A stretch of 47,589 nt of DNA, taken from positions 1 to 47,589 of the forward strand of contig NZ_JBNUPE010000014.1 of the NCBI RefSeq assembly GCF_050409585.1, read 5' to 3'. Positions within the stretch are counted from its first letter, which is position 1, and each line of letters opens with the position of its first letter. Below the pieces are notes generated by a model. That model did no database searches. It was not told the DNA's origin and saw only the letters and a list, made by a program, of their open reading frames with translations. The position numbers and the translations under genes are program-made. The DNA is from Facklamia sp050409585. GTDB lineage: Bacteria; Bacillota; Bacilli; Lactobacillales; Aerococcaceae. Positions 7,636 through 16,016 of the stretch are shown here, in pieces.

Positions 7636-8478
7636 ATGCAGTGGAAAATAGTAACTGACTCTGGCGCGAGTATTCGTTCTGTCAAAGATATCAACGAGGA
7701 AATAGAGTTTGAAGTTGTTTCTTTAATACTGAATATCGATGAGCATACATATAAAGATAACAATCAAATGGATACCCAAACTCTAGTTAATAAAATGGAA
7801 AGTGGCCAACAGACTGGAACTGCTTGTCCAAGCCCTGAAAGTTATGCACAAACATTTGAGTCCAATCAAAATGTTTTATGTTTCACTTTATCTTCAGGTG
7901 TTTCAGGCTCTTACAATGCTGCTTGTTTAGGAAGAGAGTTAGCCTTAGAGAAAAGTCCTGATGCTAATATTAAAATCATCGACAGTCGATCGGCTGGAGC
8001 TGAAATCGACCTACTTATTACTCTTGCTGCAAGTATCATTAAAGAAGAGACTGATTTTGATTCGGTAGTGGCAAGAATTGAAAAAGAACATTTAAATACA
8101 AATGTCAATTTTTTGTTAGAATCTGTTGATAATCTAGTAAAAAATGGCCGAATATCTAAAATTGTTGGAAACATGATTGGATTACTAAATATACGTTTAA
8201 TCGGAAAAAGAAGTTCTGAGGGTACAATTGAACTTGCTCAAAAAGCTAGAGGCCATCAAAAAGCAATGAAAAAACTTTGGGCAGAAATAAAAAGCAAGGG
8301 ATTTAATGGAGGGAAAATATTTATTAACCATGTCCTAAACCCGGAAGCGAGCCAAGAACTTCAGTCAATGATTCTTGCAGAATTTCCACATGCAGAAATT
8401 AATATTTTACCTTCTTCTGGCTTATGCACTTTCTATGCTCAAAGAAATGGTCTAATTGTTGGCTACCAAACCAAATAA
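7636..8478 (+). CDS. DegV family fatty-acid-binding protein
   Basis: A 280-residue cytosolic DegV-fold protein. Members bind a fatty acid and act as FakB subunits that present exogenous fatty acids to the kinase FakA for phospholipid synthesis; this role is family knowledge. Visible landmarks are KIVTDSGASI at the N-terminus, TACPSPESY, CFTLSSGVSGSYNAA, IKIIDSRSAGAE, and VNFLLESVDNLVKNGRIS in the second half. ATG at 7636 follows GGGGGAAATATT; a TTG eight codons upstream is less likely. Single gene with its own terminator. Confidence 0.92.
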   Translation: MQWKIVTDSGASIRSVKDINEEIEFEVVSLILNIDEHTYKDNNQMDTQTLVNKMESGQQTGTACPSPESYAQTFESNQNVLCFTLSSGVSGSYNAACLGRELALEKSPDANIKIIDSRSAGAEIDLLITLAASIIKEETDFDSVVARIEKEHLNTNVNFLLESVDNLVKNGRISKIVGNMIGLLNIRLIGKRSSEGTIELAQKARGHQKAMKKLWAEIKSKGFNGGKIFINHVLNPEASQELQSMILAEFPHAEINILPSSGLCTFYAQRNGLIVGYQTK

Positions 8479-8481
8479 TTC

Positions 8482-8530
8482 AAACAAAGAAGGCTGCCTT
8501 AAACATCCCTTAAGGCAGCCTTCTTTGTTT
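8482..8530. terminator. Strong bidirectional terminator
   Basis: A perfect 21-bp stem, with arms 8482-8502 and 8510-8530 around a seven-base loop. The core is AAGGCTGCCTTAA, flanked by A- and T-rich ends that serve both directions. It separates convergent degV and the hydrolase gene. Confidence 0.93.
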
Positions 8531-8531
8531 A

Positions 8532-9647
8532 CTATATATTTTTATTAATAAAGTGAAGGATTTGACTCACTATCTTTCTCACTTGATCATCATGTCCTAA
8601 AAGAATCTCGTGCTCACTTGAAGGTACAAGGAAGTTTAATGAATTTGGAAGACAATTATAAAAATGGAAGATACCCTCTTTTTTTACAATCTTATCACTA
8701 GCTGCTCGGAAGATGAGACTTGGAAAAGTCATTTTCTTGATTTCTTTTTCTTGATGGATAGTTTGCAAAGCATCTAAAGATGCCTTCAACCAGTTAATAG
8801 AGCCTGACTTGGTAGGATAAAGATGAAGTTTTTTATTGAGTTCAAAAAAGAAGCGCCCTCTTACTTCAGAATTGGACAGCTGATTGGGTGTTCTGAAAAC
8901 TAAATGGTCATCTATTCCTCCATTTGAATCTTCAGGTAAATAATTCTTACCCCGGCCGACTTTTTGCATCAAGCTAGCGCTCATATGCGCCAATTCCATT
9001 GGCATTCCCTTAGTATCAATCGCAAGCATTGGGGAGGATAAAATAAGACCATCTACTAAATCTGGCCATAATTGAGCAAAGCGAGAACTGACAGCCCCAC
9101 CCATTGAGTGTCCAAATATAAAGAGAGGCTGTTCTTCTCCACCCAGTTCTTTAACCCTTTTTACTAGGCATTTTAAATCATTGATATAAACGTTAAAATC
9201 TATAATATCAATTTGGGTTTGGTTAGGTGATAATTTAGATTCCCCATGTCCTCGTGCATCATAAGTCAGTACTTGAATTCCTGATTGTAATAAATAATAT
9301 ACTAATTCTCGATATTTTTCTTTAAATTCATTAAAACCATGGACAATAAGGCAAGTTGCTTTGGCTGTTTCTAAAGCATAGAAGTCATAAGCTAAGTGAT
9401 AAGCCCCTTGGTTAATTGATCCCTCTTGTCTTAAATTATCGATAAATGGGCTTAGTTTTTCATCCCAATTCTTCTCATATTCTTCTTCTTGCAACCAATC
9501 CATGGAATTTTCAATTTCAGCTAATTCAAGCAATCTTTCAGCATGACTAATCTTAGGAAGTGGATGCTTAAAATTTTGATGTAATTGAGAAGCTAGAGAA
9601 ATACTTGCTAATGCAAGAGACCATCTAAGGTAATTGTTACTTTTCAT
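8532..9647 (-). CDS. Alpha/beta hydrolase, lysophospholipase-like (PldB type)
   Basis: A 371-residue serine hydrolase. A hydrophobic N-terminus (residues 8-20) may anchor it in the membrane. Hydrolase landmarks: VHGFNE oxyanion loop (102-107), DARGHGES (130-137), nucleophile elbow GHSMGG with Ser181, an acid in SDKIVKKEG near 313 and a catalytic His in SSEHEILLG near 345. This is the monoacylglycerol lipase/lysophospholipase layout. Clear GGAGG and ATG start. It is last in an operon after a deacetylase and an unknown exported protein, which suggests a surface or lipid-related function. Confidence 0.85.
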   Translation of the reverse strand: MKSNNYLRWSLALASISLASQLHQNFKHPLPKISHAERLLELAEIENSMDWLQEEEYEKNWDEKLSPFIDNLRQEGSINQGAYHLAYDFYALETAKATCLIVHGFNEFKEKYRELVYYLLQSGIQVLTYDARGHGESKLSPNQTQIDIIDFNVYINDLKCLVKRVKELGGEEQPLFIFGHSMGGAVSSRFAQLWPDLVDGLILSSPMLAIDTKGMPMELAHMSASLMQKVGRGKNYLPEDSNGGIDDHLVFRTPNQLSNSEVRGRFFFELNKKLHLYPTKSGSINWLKASLDALQTIHQEKEIKKMTFPSLIFRAASDKIVKKEGIFHFYNCLPNSLNFLVPSSEHEILLGHDDQVRKIVSQILHFINKNI

Positions 9648-9661
9648 ATTATCCTCCCTAT

Positions 9662-10432
9662 TTAAAGTTTCTGTGTGTCAAAGTTTAATACCACAACAAT
9701 CCGCACATAGGACGAATCATCTAGACGAAAATCACTGGCTGAAGCTTTAGCAGATATAAATACCGACCGCATGTCAGAAAAATCTTCATTTTGTTCGAAA
9801 AAAGCTTTGGCTAAATATTGAGCGAATACTGCTTCATCTTTAGACCAAGTATCTAAATGAATATCATCAGACGAAATAAAAACCTCATATAAGTTTTCGC
9901 CAATCCGATATTGATTATTTTCAATCTCGTAAAAACGCTCGCGGAAATTTAGTCCCTCTTTAGTTTTAGAATCTAAATATACATAATTGTCTAACTCATC
10001 GAGTCTAAGTAGATTCCCATTTGACAAATATGGTGCTAGATAGACTGTTTGTTGTGGGAAATAAACTCTGTTAATTGCTTCTATAAATGACCTGTTTAGC
10101 TGACTTATATCTAACTGATTATTAAAAGAGTCTGCCATTTGCTGGCCTTTGATAAATCGAGGATGTGCTAAAACTGCTTGTGGATACTGGATGGGTTTTT
10201 TATTCCCTGGGTACGACTGAATCTGATTAATTATATCGGGAGAGTCTTCATCTGGAACTTTTTCAATTCCAATCAGTTCCTTAGATATTTTACTGAGTCT
10301 TTGATAAGTGGATAAACCTTCTTGAGACAAAGCTTGATCGATCATTTCTTCATGAAAGTGATAGATGGTGCTTAGTCCAAGTATTATAAATAAGAGTTTA
10401 AAATAAAAAGATAGAGGAAAATATTTTTTCAC
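9662..10432 (-). CDS. Exported or membrane-anchored protein of unknown function
   Basis: I do not recognise this 256-residue protein. It begins with KK and one hydrophobic segment (6-22), followed by a soluble domain presumably outside the cell. That domain has mixed alpha/beta character and ends in a strand-rich part, SSYVRIVVVLNFDTQKL. The start is GTG with a modest AGG eight bases upstream. It starts 9 bases after the deacetylase stop and ends 14 bases before the hydrolase start, so it belongs to the same operon and may act on the same envelope substrate. Confidence 0.7.
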   Translation of the reverse strand: MKKYFPLSFYFKLLFIILGLSTIYHFHEEMIDQALSQEGLSTYQRLSKISKELIGIEKVPDEDSPDIINQIQSYPGNKKPIQYPQAVLAHPRFIKGQQMADSFNNQLDISQLNRSFIEAINRVYFPQQTVYLAPYLSNGNLLRLDELDNYVYLDSKTKEGLNFRERFYEIENNQYRIGENLYEVFISSDDIHLDTWSKDEAVFAQYLAKAFFEQNEDFSDMRSVFISAKASASDFRLDDSSYVRIVVVLNFDTQKL

Positions 10433-10441
10433 TCGATTCGC

Positions 10442-11332
10442 CTAGCTTTCTTTTTCAAAATTTGGTTTACGAATTAATAAAGGATCAACTATATGGTAAC
10501 CTTGCTCACGATAACCGTCTACCATCCTCGAGATAGCACCATTAGTCCATGGACGATCATGCATAAGAATGTTTGCTCCTGCCCTTAAATAATCATTATT
10601 TAAAGACACTTCTAATAAAGCTTCACTTTCTAAATACTCATCCATCCAATCATATCCAAAATTCCAAGTCATTAATTGCATTTCTAGTTCTTGGCATATC
10701 TGATAGGTATCCATGTTAAACAAACCAAAAGGCGGGCGGAACCATCTTGGTTTTTCTCCTGTAATTTCTTCAACCAAATCACTTGTTTGTTTAATTTCTT
10801 GATACTGCTGGTCGTAGGTCATTTCTTTTAAGTTAGGATGATGCTGAGTATGATTACCGATTTCGAATCCCATATCATAAATTTGCTTGGTAATCTTTCT
10901 CCCCTTTTCCTCTGTTAAGAACATACCATTCACTAAGAAAATAGCATTTACATCCTTAGCTTTTAATTGTTGGGCAATTTCAAGTGCATAGGAATTCGGT
11001 CTTTGAGGCGCATCATCAAAGGTAAATAAAAGAACTTTATGATCACTACTATCGTATAAAGGAAATATTTCCGAAGAAATATCAGGGTTTTCTTGCATAT
11101 AGTAGGCATAGCCATCCTCATCGACTTCCGCATAGTTAGAATAATCTGTCCAAGCTTGACGAGTACCATCCTTTTTTAAAGAACTTTCTTTAGTGGAATC
11201 TTCATCGTAAGTACTCTCTAGTATTTCTAATTCATCAAGCTGTACTTGTTTTGATTCTGTTTCTTCGTTTAAAGGCGCCTTTTGACAAGCGGATAAACAA
11301 AATAATAAAAGAATTAAAGCCGAGAATTTCAT
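10442..11332 (-). CDS. Lipoprotein polysaccharide deacetylase (NodB domain)
   Basis: A lipid-anchored extracellular carbohydrate esterase family 4 enzyme, expected to remove acetyl groups from cell-wall or other polysaccharide. A signal peptide ends in the lipobox LSAC with Cys16. A Ser/Glu-rich linker is followed by the NodB domain: TFDDAP (metal and catalytic Asp), GNHTQHHPN (HxxxH metal ligands), FRPPFG, MTWNFGYDW and ILMHDRPW. All main catalytic motifs are present; the usual TFDDGP is TFDDAP. A TTG directly before the ATG is an alternative start with slightly better spacing. First gene of a three-gene unit. Confidence 0.9.
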   Translation of the reverse strand: MKFSALILLLFCLSACQKAPLNEETESKQVQLDELEILESTYDEDSTKESSLKKDGTRQAWTDYSNYAEVDEDGYAYYMQENPDISSEIFPLYDSSDHKVLLFTFDDAPQRPNSYALEIAQQLKAKDVNAIFLVNGMFLTEEKGRKITKQIYDMGFEIGNHTQHHPNLKEMTYDQQYQEIKQTSDLVEEITGEKPRWFRPPFGLFNMDTYQICQELEMQLMTWNFGYDWMDEYLESEALLEVSLNNDYLRAGANILMHDRPWTNGAISRMVDGYREQGYHIVDPLLIRKPNFEKES

Positions 11333-11430
11333 CAATAATTTGTCCTTTCTAAATCCGATTTGCCTTTTTAGTTTATCATAGAAAGAATTAAAGTTAAAAG
11401 CAAGACTATCCTAATACAAGCTACATTTAA

Positions 11431-11466
11431 CAAAAAAGTCCCTAACTCACTAAAAGAGTTAGGGGA
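11431..11466 (-). terminator. Terminator of the marR gene
   Basis: Arms CCCTAACTC and GAGTTAGGG around a seven-base loop, followed on the minus strand by ACTTTTTTG. Placed just after the MarR gene stop, it separates it from the deacetylase operon. Confidence 0.88.
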
Positions 11467-11475
11467 TCAAGCAGG

Positions 11476-11904
11476 CTATTCATAGCGAGTTAACTTTTGT
11501 AATAAGCGTTTCATTTCGAGCACTTCATCTGTAGTGAATTCTTCAAAAACTTCTAACAAATGTTTACGGTGCTCAGGATAAATCTCATCCATCAACTTAG
11601 TACCTTCTGCTGTAATTTCAGCAAAAGTTACACGACGGTCATTTAAATCTGGCTTTCGTTCCACATAACCCTTATTACACAACTTATCAATCACGTAAGT
11701 GGTTGAAGAGGAAGCAATTAAAATTCGATTCCCAATTTGTTGAATTGGTTGAGGGCCACGATTATATAATAATTCTAATACAGCAAACTCCGTTACATTC
11801 ATATCTGAATGATTCGCATCTTTTTTCACCAATTTCTCAAAGTAGGCATGTGCTCTCATCATACCAATATATGTTTTTAAAACTTCTGTATCTCGATCTA
11901 ACAT
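11476..11904 (-). CDS. MarR family transcriptional regulator
   Basis: A 142-residue winged-helix regulator. The fold is visible as an N-terminal helix, the helix-turn-helix FAVLELLYNRGPQPIQQIGNRI then SSSTTYVIDKLCNKGYVERKPDLNDRRVTFAEITAEG (recognition helix and wing, 65-105) and a C-terminal dimerisation helix. DLNDRR is the diagnostic wing motif. ATG start with AAGGTGAGAG upstream. It is monocistronic, flanked by its own terminator, and could regulate the downstream deacetylase operon, but no operator is identified. Confidence 0.92.
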   Translation of the reverse strand: MLDRDTEVLKTYIGMMRAHAYFEKLVKKDANHSDMNVTEFAVLELLYNRGPQPIQQIGNRILIASSSTTYVIDKLCNKGYVERKPDLNDRRVTFAEITAEGTKLMDEIYPEHRKHLLEVFEEFTTDEVLEMKRLLQKLTRYE

Positions 11905-12092
11905 CTACTCTCACCTTCTTATCTTAAAATTTTTAATCTCGAAAGCGAAATAATTATATCTTATCTATTAAAATTAGTCAATCCATTCCAATAAAAATCT
12001 AAAAAAATGTGTTAAACGTAAATGATAATGTCTCAAGAGAACACAAATCAAAATGTCCCACTTCTGAGTTATACTTCCTTCAGGGGGATTAG

Positions 12093-12269
12093 ATGGGAGT
12101 TTATTTAATAATGTTCGAACAAAGAATATATGCCGTCATTCAATCGGTTGCACAGGGCCGAAAATCAAAAGCCAGAGCCCAGGTGGAGCTCGGTTTAACA
12201 CGTCGCTCAATTAGTCGACGACTAACTGTCTATAAAACCGATGGTAAATTAGGCTTTCAACATGGAAAT
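12093..12269 (+). pseudogene. Transposase N-terminal fragment (helix-turn-helix)
   Basis: About 59 codons, from GGGGGATTAG plus ATG. The residues FEQRIYAVIQSVAQG, RAQVELGLTRRSISRRLTVYK and LGFQHGN follow the pattern of the helix-turn-helix at the start of IS1202-like (ISNCY) transposases, where a segment ending in HGN precedes the catalytic domain. Everything after HGN is missing and the frame runs directly into an acetyltransferase remnant. This is decayed insertion-sequence DNA; the family call is by eye. Confidence 0.6.
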
Positions 12270-12611
12270 GAAGTGATTGGCTTTGCTTACCTTAGTGGTT
12301 TTTATAAAGCCTTTTTGCCTCAGGCTACTTTACTTTCAATCTAGACAGCTGAAGGTTGTCCAGTAAAGGGGGGCGGTCATGAACTTTATACGGTGATAGT
12401 GTTGATGCTCTCTCAAACTAGTATCGAATACATCATTTCTACCATTGTCGCTGATAATTATCGCTCTCTAAGCTTTCATGAAAAAGAAGGCTTTAAACCT
12501 ATGCTTACTTTCCCAAAATTAGTGCGCAAAGCTGAACGCTTTATTGATGTGATTTGGATGCGAAAAGCTATAAGAGCTGTTTCACCAAACCATTCAATAT
12601 CCAGCAGTTGA
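12270..12611 (+). pseudogene. GNAT acetyltransferase remnant
   Basis: It continues in the same frame as the transposase fragment. The pieces EVIGFAYLSGF, then after an in-frame TAG at 12342-12344 the pieces GHELYT, SIEYIISTIVADNYRSLSFHEKEGFKP and ERFIDVIWMRKAI, match the order of a phosphinothricin-type GNAT N-acetyltransferase (beta-strand 4, acetyl-CoA loop, C-terminal FHEKxGF). The N-terminus is absent, the Q/RxxGxG/A loop is eroded to PVKGGGHELY, and there is a nonsense codon, so it is not expected to work. Confidence 0.7.
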
Positions 12612-12675
12612 ATTCGACTTTGAAAGAGACCAATTAATTACTGATTAATTATATCACTACACAGTCAAATAAATA

Positions 12676-12728
12676 GCAGGTTTGTTGAAGTTTCATTTTA
12701 AACTCCATTATAAACCTGCATTTATTTT
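12676..12728. terminator. Long stem-loop terminator after luxS
   Basis: Outer arms GCAGGTTT (12676-12683) and AAACCTGC (12712-12719), with an inner imperfect GAAGTTT/AAACTCC stem, flanked by T-rich sequence on both strands. It lies just past the luxS stop. Confidence 0.7.
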
Positions 12729-12735
12729 TGAAAAA

Positions 12736-13212
12736 CTATTCGGGATAAGTAAAGCTTAAATCAGTCACTTTTTCAAGATTTTTTACATATCGCTTTGCTT
12801 GATATTTAGCCATTGGTAGGTTTTGATCGAGATAATTTCCACAATCTCTGGCAGTAGCACCAGGTATCTCCCCTTCAAAGTCTGCTGTGAATTTAAAGGT
12901 TTCTTTAATTAAATTCAAAACTTCTAGCCCTTCTAAGGCGTCCGTTAAAATTAAATAGAAGCCCGTACGACAGCCCATTGGTCCAAAATAAATGACTTCC
13001 TTTTTATATTTTTCGTGATTACGTAAAAAAGTTGCTGCTAAATGCTCAATTGTATGTATTTCTGCTGTATTCATTACGGGTTCAACATTTGGTGCTGTGA
13101 AACGTAAGTCATAAGTATGTAGTTTTCTTCCACCAATCTCATCTGTTCGAGACAAGTAGATACCGGGTTTTAAGATTAAATGATTGATGGTAAAACTTGG
13201 TATTTTTTCCAA
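12736..13212 (-). CDS. luxS: S-ribosylhomocysteine lyase (AI-2 synthesis)
   Basis: Cleaves S-ribosylhomocysteine to homocysteine and DPD, the precursor of autoinducer 2, in the activated methyl cycle. The 158-residue protein has the family length. The metal-binding HTIEH (around 53-57) and the Cys-containing GPMGCRTGFYL block are intact, as is RDCGNY toward the end. The start is TTG at 13212, seven bases after AGGAGG. It lies downstream of comEA-comEC and a small membrane protein on the same strand, 58 bases after the latter, so they could share a transcript. Confidence 0.97.
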   Translation of the reverse strand: MEKIPSFTINHLILKPGIYLSRTDEIGGRKLHTYDLRFTAPNVEPVMNTAEIHTIEHLAATFLRNHEKYKKEVIYFGPMGCRTGFYLILTDALEGLEVLNLIKETFKFTADFEGEIPGATARDCGNYLDQNLPMAKYQAKRYVKNLEKVTDLSFTYPE

Positions 13213-13270
13213 TAGAATTCCTCCTTTATATTGCTTCCAATGTAACGAAAGAAGAATTATCTGTCAATTT

Positions 13271-13570
13271 TTAGTTAAATAAAAAGTATATTAGAATAAA
13301 ATGGATGATTAAACGCAAAAGATGATGACTTATATTAGCTTGTCGACTACTTACCAATCGATCGCGATAGAGCGTAATGGAAAGGGCTAGTAACAAGATA
13401 GAAATAGCAATGTCTAAAGGTTTCAAGCTTGACCATAAATTCATTAGGGTCAAAAGAAATAGCAAATCAATAACAGTCAACGTTATCTTTGAAATATTGA
13501 GCCCATTTTTTATTCCTAAAATGCCAGTTATAAACACTATAGATGCATAGATAAAGACTATTATGTTCAT
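13271..13570 (-). CDS. Small integral membrane protein, unknown
   Basis: A 99-residue protein made almost entirely of four hydrophobic segments (about 3-20, 30-45, 52-67, 84-98) with a short basic loop, YRDRLVSSRQ, before the last. ATG at 13570 follows GGGAGG by six bases; the GTG just upstream is an alternative. I do not recognise a family. It lies between comEC and luxS, 46 bases after comEC. Confidence 0.65.
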   Translation of the reverse strand: MNIIVFIYASIVFITGILGIKNGLNISKITLTVIDLLFLLTLMNLWSSLKPLDIAISILLLALSITLYRDRLVSSRQANISHHLLRLIIHFILIYFLFN

Positions 13571-13616
13571 CACAAACCTCCCTTTACTTCAATTTTTTAA
13601 AATATATCATATATCG

Positions 13617-16016
13617 CTAATATAGTAAATGTGTATTTCTAATCTGTATATTTAAGTTCTCCTTGTTTATTGCTGTTCTAATTGACCAGCCATAAAAAGG
13701 TAAGTATGAAATTTCGATAGCACCGACATCTTGTGTATCTAAATAATTAAGGTGTCTTTTTTCTAATTTTTCAATTGTTTCACTATGAGGATGATTATAA
13801 GGATTGTCCTTCCCAGATGATATGAGCGCTAATTCTGGTTGCAGTTGGTCTAATAGATCTTCACTAGTAGAAGTTTTACTACCATGATGACCAATTTTTA
13901 AAACGTCTACTTTTTCACTTGAAAAAACTTGTAACAAAGATTTTTCTAGCTCAATTGGTAGATCTGCCATATTAAGAAATTTTTTATCGTCTATTACAAA
14001 AGAAGTGATTAGCGAAGAAGCATTACTAAAATCATCTTTAAGACTCGCAGGCATATCCAAACAAATTATCTCAATTTGATTGCCTCCTACCCTCACCTTA
14101 GTTCCCGGATTTAAGATGTGATGCTGGGTCTGATTAGGAATTTTATTTGCCATGGTTTGCCATATTGCTGACTCTTTAGTGAATTTTGAATAATACAGAT
14201 GTTTTATTTCAATCTCTTGGATAAGTGTTATCAAATTACCAAGGTGGTCGATATCTGGATGAGTGATAATGACGCCTTCCAAACTAGCAATTCCTTGTGA
14301 TTTTAAAGCTGGAATGACATTTTTTAAAGCAAATTGAGCATCCAATTTATTTTTCTCCTGGTAGCTAGCCATCTTCCCTCCGGTATCAACTAACCAAGCC
14401 TCTTTTGAAAAAGCCTTTTTATAGAGTAAAGCATCTCCTTGCCCTACATCTAAAACGATGATTCGCTCACGTGGATCAAGATAAGGATAAAATAATATTC
14501 CGATTGAATAACCGATAATTAAAGATTGCCAAGCTAATTTTGGGTTGCTTTTTAAATAATAAAACCAAATAATAGCTATACCAAGTAAAAAGATTGGTAA
14601 GAAAAAGTTTCCGTTTCCTAATAAGATTGTCCCGCTTTCTATAACAGAATGAAGCGAAAGGAATTCCCACATTCTTTGGAAGACATTAGATAGATAAGTA
14701 ATGAACTTTAATAAAGCTGGATAGTACTGACTAACATATAATAAAATTGAAAAAGAGAACATGCTTGGCAAAATCCATCTTTCGAATATAGGCGTAAATA
14801 AAAGCACGACTGCTAGTTGTAAAAAATTAATGGTATAAGTACTTGAGAGTAAAAGGGGCCATGAAAATAAGAAACAAAATAAAGTTAGTTCACTTTTTTC
14901 TTGCCAAGTAGTTGAAAGGCTATCGACTATACTTCCTTGATAAAAATAAATCAGATACGACATTATGAATGATAAAAGAAAGGCTAAACTTTTTATATTG
15001 AAGGGATTAATAATTAGGAGGGTTATATAAATTACTGACAAAACATCTAAAGAAGAAAGTGGCCAATCAAACCTTTTGCGTAAATCATTAATTATAATAA
15101 CCGACATAGAACGGATAACACCTATAGGCCAAGCTACTAACCATGCAAAAAAGGTTAAAAGTATAAAATTGATTTTTTTACTTACTAGAGGAGAAATACC
15201 TATTCTTAATAAGATAGCATTGAGAACTCTTCGGAGATAGTTGACATGAAAACCTGAGATTGAGAAAAAGTGTAAAATTCCTAAAGTCATAAAGGCCTGT
15301 TTATAATCTTGATAAACTGTGGAATTTAAATTGTAGAGTAATTTATTATGAATACTAACTAAAGGAATCTGACCACATTTTCTTATATAATGTGTTAACC
15401 TTGCTCTAACATTAGCAAGTAATACTAAGGGATGGTTGATTAAATTAGATTGATTCAATGAAATTTTTTTAATTTTCTTTACCTCCACCCCCCAAGCTAT
15501 GCCTTTTCTTTTTAAGTAACTTTGATAGTTAAAAAGATCAAAATTGCGATTAGGCTCTACTTGCTTAATTTCGCCTTCTATTTCTAAACGATAGGAGCTA
15601 AGGGTTAAGTCAGGTAAATTTTCTTGCAAAGCTTCCTCATTCCAATAGGTCACTGTCACAGGGAAAGTTGTATCATTTTCGATAATTAAGAAGACTTCAC
15701 CATAAAAAGCATTTTCACTTTGTTGGATTTGGTTTGGATTGATAGTTATAGTGGCTTCAATTTTTTCTTGGTCATTAAGCATAGAAAGTTGTTCTTGTAA
15801 CTTGTTTTCTAAAAACCGATGCCTTACGAACACTAACAATAAAAAAAAGACAGCTAAAATGATTACGGCCTTATTATCACACTTAATAATTCGTATAAGG
15901 CTTAAACAAAATAGAATGAAGAAAGACAAGGTGGAATGTATAAGAAACAATAAAAACAAACTAATTAGCATAGCAATTAAAGTCCAGTGATAACGACAAC
16001 TTGTCAATTTATTCAT
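13617..16016 (-). CDS. comEC: ComEC/Rec2 DNA uptake channel
   Basis: The membrane channel through which single-stranded DNA enters during transformation. The 799-residue protein has the full architecture. N-terminal membrane segments are followed by an OB-like extracellular domain (about 90-200), a competence domain with FFSISGFHVNYLRRVL and many TMs (about 235-500), and a C-terminal metallo-beta-lactamase-like domain starting at VLDVGQGDALL, with THPDIDHLGNL and KIGHHGSKTST. The metal-ligand motif HPDxDH is intact. No interruption is visible, so it should be functional. Its start overlaps the comEA stop by four bases (ATGA). Confidence 0.96.
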   Translation of the reverse strand: MNKLTSCRYHWTLIAMLISLFLLFLIHSTLSFFILFCLSLIRIIKCDNKAVIILAVFFLLLVFVRHRFLENKLQEQLSMLNDQEKIEATITINPNQIQQSENAFYGEVFLIIENDTTFPVTVTYWNEEALQENLPDLTLSSYRLEIEGEIKQVEPNRNFDLFNYQSYLKRKGIAWGVEVKKIKKISLNQSNLINHPLVLLANVRARLTHYIRKCGQIPLVSIHNKLLYNLNSTVYQDYKQAFMTLGILHFFSISGFHVNYLRRVLNAILLRIGISPLVSKKINFILLTFFAWLVAWPIGVIRSMSVIIINDLRKRFDWPLSSLDVLSVIYITLLIINPFNIKSLAFLLSFIMSYLIYFYQGSIVDSLSTTWQEKSELTLFCFLFSWPLLLSSTYTINFLQLAVVLLFTPIFERWILPSMFSFSILLYVSQYYPALLKFITYLSNVFQRMWEFLSLHSVIESGTILLGNGNFFLPIFLLGIAIIWFYYLKSNPKLAWQSLIIGYSIGILFYPYLDPRERIIVLDVGQGDALLYKKAFSKEAWLVDTGGKMASYQEKNKLDAQFALKNVIPALKSQGIASLEGVIITHPDIDHLGNLITLIQEIEIKHLYYSKFTKESAIWQTMANKIPNQTQHHILNPGTKVRVGGNQIEIICLDMPASLKDDFSNASSLITSFVIDDKKFLNMADLPIELEKSLLQVFSSEKVDVLKIGHHGSKTSTSEDLLDQLQPELALISSGKDNPYNHPHSETIEKLEKRHLNYLDTQDVGAIEISYLPFYGWSIRTAINKENLNIQIRNTHLLY

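Noticed and set aside
11703..11927. 74-codon plus-strand frame over the marR gene
   Set aside because: Antisense shadow of a clear MarR gene.
13617..16016. Possible inactivation of comEC
   Set aside because: The frame is open over 799 codons and the competence and hydrolase-like motifs are intact.
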